Source: an uncultured Eubacteriales bacterium (lineage in GTDB: Bacteria; Bacillota; Clostridia; Lachnospirales; Anaerotignaceae). Taken from it: DNA of 6,969 nt. The stretch is from positions 1 to 6,969 of the forward strand of contig CAKTER010000084.1 in NCBI GenBank assembly GCA_934552695.1, written 5' to 3'. A program made the position numbers and the translations under genes. Shown here one piece after another: positions 5,449-6,969 of the stretch (position 1 is its first letter; each line of letters starts with the position of its first letter). The notes under the pieces are model-generated. The model saw only the letters and a list, made by a program, of their open reading frames with translations. It did no database searches and was not told the DNA's origin.

Positions 5449-5994
5449 TTATTTCTCCGGGGGATAGACGGCGGCCAGCTGGAAAAACCGGTACCTGGTT
5501 TCTTCTTCCGGCACCTCCGCCATGTCCCGTTTGTAGTCCGGGTCTTGCAGCAGTTTGGGATGAAAGGCCCGCTCCCGCCACAGCCGGAGGCCCAGAGCGG
5601 GAAAGCGGTAGTCTGTGCCCAGGTCGGTGTCCGGGTGGTCGCACAGCCCAGGGCTTTTCCGGCTCAGGGCGGCGACCACCTCTTCGGCGGGGAGCCGAAA
5701 CAGAGGCAGGCCCTCCCAGAGGACGGGAAGGGTCTCGTCCAGCAGGCGGTCAACGCCAATTTCTACAGCTTGTCCATTTTGGTATAGCACCAAAAAGAAG
5801 GAACGATCGTCTCCATAGCGGCCGGTGATAAGGGACGGGGCATCGGTTTCGGCCTGCCGCTCGCACCAAACCGAGACGAGAGCAGGGCTCCAGCCATGCC
5901 GCAGCCGGGTCAGCGCCCCTTCCAGCGCCTCCGGGGGCATACCCAGCCGGAGAGGGCCCAGACCCTGCCCGGGGAAAATTTCCAAAGCGTCCAT
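5449..5994 (-). CDS. Unrecognised 181-residue protein coupled to the NagD-like gene
   Basis: I cannot assign a family. The product appears soluble: no signal peptide or membrane segment. Visible features are an N-terminal PGQGLGPLRLGMPPEAL (8-24), reminiscent of the GxGxxxLGM start of small Firmicutes proteins; a middle part with two strands (SFFLVLYQNGQAVEIGV at 65-81); LFRLPAEEVVAAL (98-110); and FPALGLRLWRERAF (131-144). The C-terminal part is acidic and aromatic. The LWRE-type motif resembles small uncharacterised proteins, some near polymorphic-toxin immunity genes, but no toxin gene is here, so this is only a weak association. The gene starts 9 bases after the stop of the upstream phosphatase gene; TAAGGG, overlapping that stop, is the only ribosome binding site, which suggests translational coupling. 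Codon use matches the GC-rich neighbours, supporting a real gene. Confidence 0.7.
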   Translation of the reverse strand: MDALEIFPGQGLGPLRLGMPPEALEGALTRLRHGWSPALVSVWCERQAETDAPSLITGRYGDDRSFFLVLYQNGQAVEIGVDRLLDETLPVLWEGLPLFRLPAEEVVAALSRKSPGLCDHPDTDLGTDYRFPALGLRLWRERAFHPKLLQDPDYKRDMAEVPEEETRYRFFQLAAVYPPEK

Positions 5995-6003
5995 GGGCGG
6001 CCC

Positions 6004-6783
6004 TTAGTCCAGCGGGGGGATTTCCCCCACGCCGTTTAACACCAGCCGGGGCCGGTAGGGGAACTTGTGGATGTCGTTGCGGCTGGTAACCCCGGAAAGC
6101 ACCAGCACCGTGTCTAAGCCGGTTTCGATTCCGGCTACGATGTCGGTATCCATCCGGTCGCCAATCATCACGGCGTCCTCGGAATGCACGTCCAGCAGCC
6201 GCAGCCCCGTCCGCATGATCAGGGGGTTGGGCTTGCCGACAAAATAGGCGGACTGGCCGGTAGCCATTTCGATGGGGGCGACCATGGCCCGGCAGGCGGG
6301 GATAATCCCGTCCTCGGTGGGGCCGGTCAGGTCGCTGTTGGCGCCAATGAGCTTGGCCCCCTTCATCACCAGCCGCACGGCCTTTACAATGTTTTCGTAG
6401 GTGTAGGTATTGCCCTCGCCGATGATAACATAGTCGGGGTCCACGTCGTTCATAGTAATGCCGGCGTCGTGCAGGGCCATAATCAGCCCCGCCCCGCCAA
6501 TCACATAAGCGCTGCCGCCGGGGCATTGGGTGCTGATAAAGGCCGCCGTGGCCAGGGCACTGGTATAAAAATGGCTTTCATCTACGTCCAGTCCCATCCG
6601 GGCCAGCTTTTGCTGAAGCTCCTTGGGGGAGCGGTCGGAGGCGTTGGTCAAAAACAAAAAGTTTTTTTGCTCCCGGTACAGCCAGTCTACAAACTCCCGT
6701 ACCCCGGGGAGCAGCTTATTGCCGTGATAAATCACGCCGTCCATGTCGCAGATAAAGCCCTGCTTGCTTCGTAAGGATTCCAT
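6004..6783 (-). CDS. nagD: HAD-IIA family phosphatase, NagD-like
   Basis: The 259-residue cytoplasmic protein is a haloacid dehalogenase superfamily phosphatase of subclass IIA. E. coli NagD hydrolyses nucleoside monophosphates, best UMP; the same kind of activity is inferred here. Motif I is CDMDGVIYHG with nucleophile Asp13 and acid/base Asp15. Motif II is FLFLTNAS with Thr46. The cap domain between about 70 and 170 contains DVDPDYVIIGE (114-124). Motif III is VGKPNP with Lys184, and motif IV is GDRMDTD (208-214) with Asp209 and Asp214 for magnesium. Cap and C-terminal segments resemble E. coli NagD from memory (HSEDAVMIGDR, LVLSGVTS). The start ATG 6783 follows GGAGGG by eight bases. It is first in a two-gene unit with the 181-residue gene. 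It has no nagA or nagB neighbours here, so amino-sugar metabolism is not implied. 4-nitrophenylphosphatase or phosphoglycolate phosphatase activity is an alternative. Confidence 0.9.
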   Translation of the reverse strand: MESLRSKQGFICDMDGVIYHGNKLLPGVREFVDWLYREQKNFLFLTNASDRSPKELQQKLARMGLDVDESHFYTSALATAAFISTQCPGGSAYVIGGAGLIMALHDAGITMNDVDPDYVIIGEGNTYTYENIVKAVRLVMKGAKLIGANSDLTGPTEDGIIPACRAMVAPIEMATGQSAYFVGKPNPLIMRTGLRLLDVHSEDAVMIGDRMDTDIVAGIETGLDTVLVLSGVTSRNDIHKFPYRPRLVLNGVGEIPPLD

Positions 6784-6969
6784 TCGTCTATCCCTCCTCT
6801 TTCCATATCTTCTTTCATTATATTCATTTTCTCAAGAAAAGGATAGAGGAAGATTGTGAAAACGGCGGGCGTGAGAATGTAAAGTTTATTAATAAATTAT
6901 ATATGTCTTTTTGACTATCTTTTTATATCTTCTTAAATGTCCGCAAAGCCTTATTTTATCGGCTCTACG
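6784..6969 (-). promoter_or_regulatory. AT-rich upstream region of the nagD-like unit
   Basis: These 186 bases hold no gene. On the minus strand a perfect -10 TATAAT lies at 6822-6817, 34 bases before the start codon, but the expected -35 position (6845-6840) reads TATCCT. An inverted repeat TTTTCT-CA-AGAAAA (6827-6840) occupies the spacer, where an activator or repressor might bind. A 12-base palindrome TTTATTAATAAA is at 6885-6896. On the plus strand TTGACT (6911-6916) with TAAATG 17 bases later (6934-6939) is a weak candidate for a divergent promoter. All roles are inferred. Confidence 0.35.

Noticed and set aside
4367..5644. Long minus-strand open frame of 425 codons opposite the carboxypeptidase gene
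   Set aside because: It is rich in Pro, Arg, Gly and His with no domain, typical of the antisense of a GC-rich gene; the plus-strand gene has full catalytic motifs and a ribosome binding site.
6940..6969. Terminator-like AGCC/GGCT hairpin at the right edge
   Set aside because: Only four pairs with a ten-base loop and no clean T-run; too weak.

Overview
The window looks like chromosomal DNA of a GC-rich, low-to-moderate complexity Gram-positive anaerobe, most likely a clostridial bacterium of the Oscillospiraceae/Ruminococcaceae type. That placement is inference. It rests on strong AAGGAGG-type ribosome binding sites, GC-rich genes separated by AT-rich promoter regions, clean intrinsic terminators, a secreted protease carrying the copper-amine-oxidase-like N-terminal domain common in Clostridia, and no trace of outer-membrane genes. 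There are nine protein genes (one cut by the left edge), no RNA genes, no CRISPR array and no mobile element.

Layout: (1) 3-167 (+) is the C-terminal end of ribonuclease III, closed by a strong terminator at 205-235. (2) 331-870 (-) encodes a LOG-family nucleoside monophosphate phosphoribohydrolase. Its 3' side runs into an unusually pure polypurine tract. (3) 1059-2405 (-) encodes a secreted HtrA/S1C-type serine protease with an N-terminal copper-amine-oxidase-like domain and a C-terminal fibronectin-like segment, ended by a terminator at 961-997. (4) A divergent AT-rich control region (2406-2679) carries a good sigma-A promoter for trxA and two copies of the palindrome TTTGTACAAA. (5) 2680-2988 (+) is thioredoxin. 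(6) 3119-3541 (+) is a small P-loop protein, noticeably lower in GC than its neighbours, ended by a terminator. (7) 3617-4084 (+) is a dCMP deaminase, followed 51 bases later by (8) 4136-5323 (+), a secreted D-Ala-D-Ala carboxypeptidase. A bidirectional terminator at 5349-5378 separates it from (9) a convergent two-gene unit on the minus strand: a NagD-like HAD phosphatase (6004-6783) and, 9 bases further on, an unrecognised 181-residue protein (5449-5994). The right end (6784-6969) is an AT-rich upstream region.

Most genes are housekeeping functions: RNA processing, nucleotide clean-up (LOG, dCMP deaminase, NagD), thiol redox control, and envelope work (secreted protease, carboxypeptidase). 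They form several short transcription units rather than one pathway. I see no convincing undescribed multi-gene system. The points most worth a second look are the paired palindromes around the trxA promoter, the low-GC P-loop gene with its hairpin-rich leader, the dCMP deaminase gene starting only 33 bases after a strong terminator, the unusual domain set of the protease, and the orphan gene coupled to nagD.
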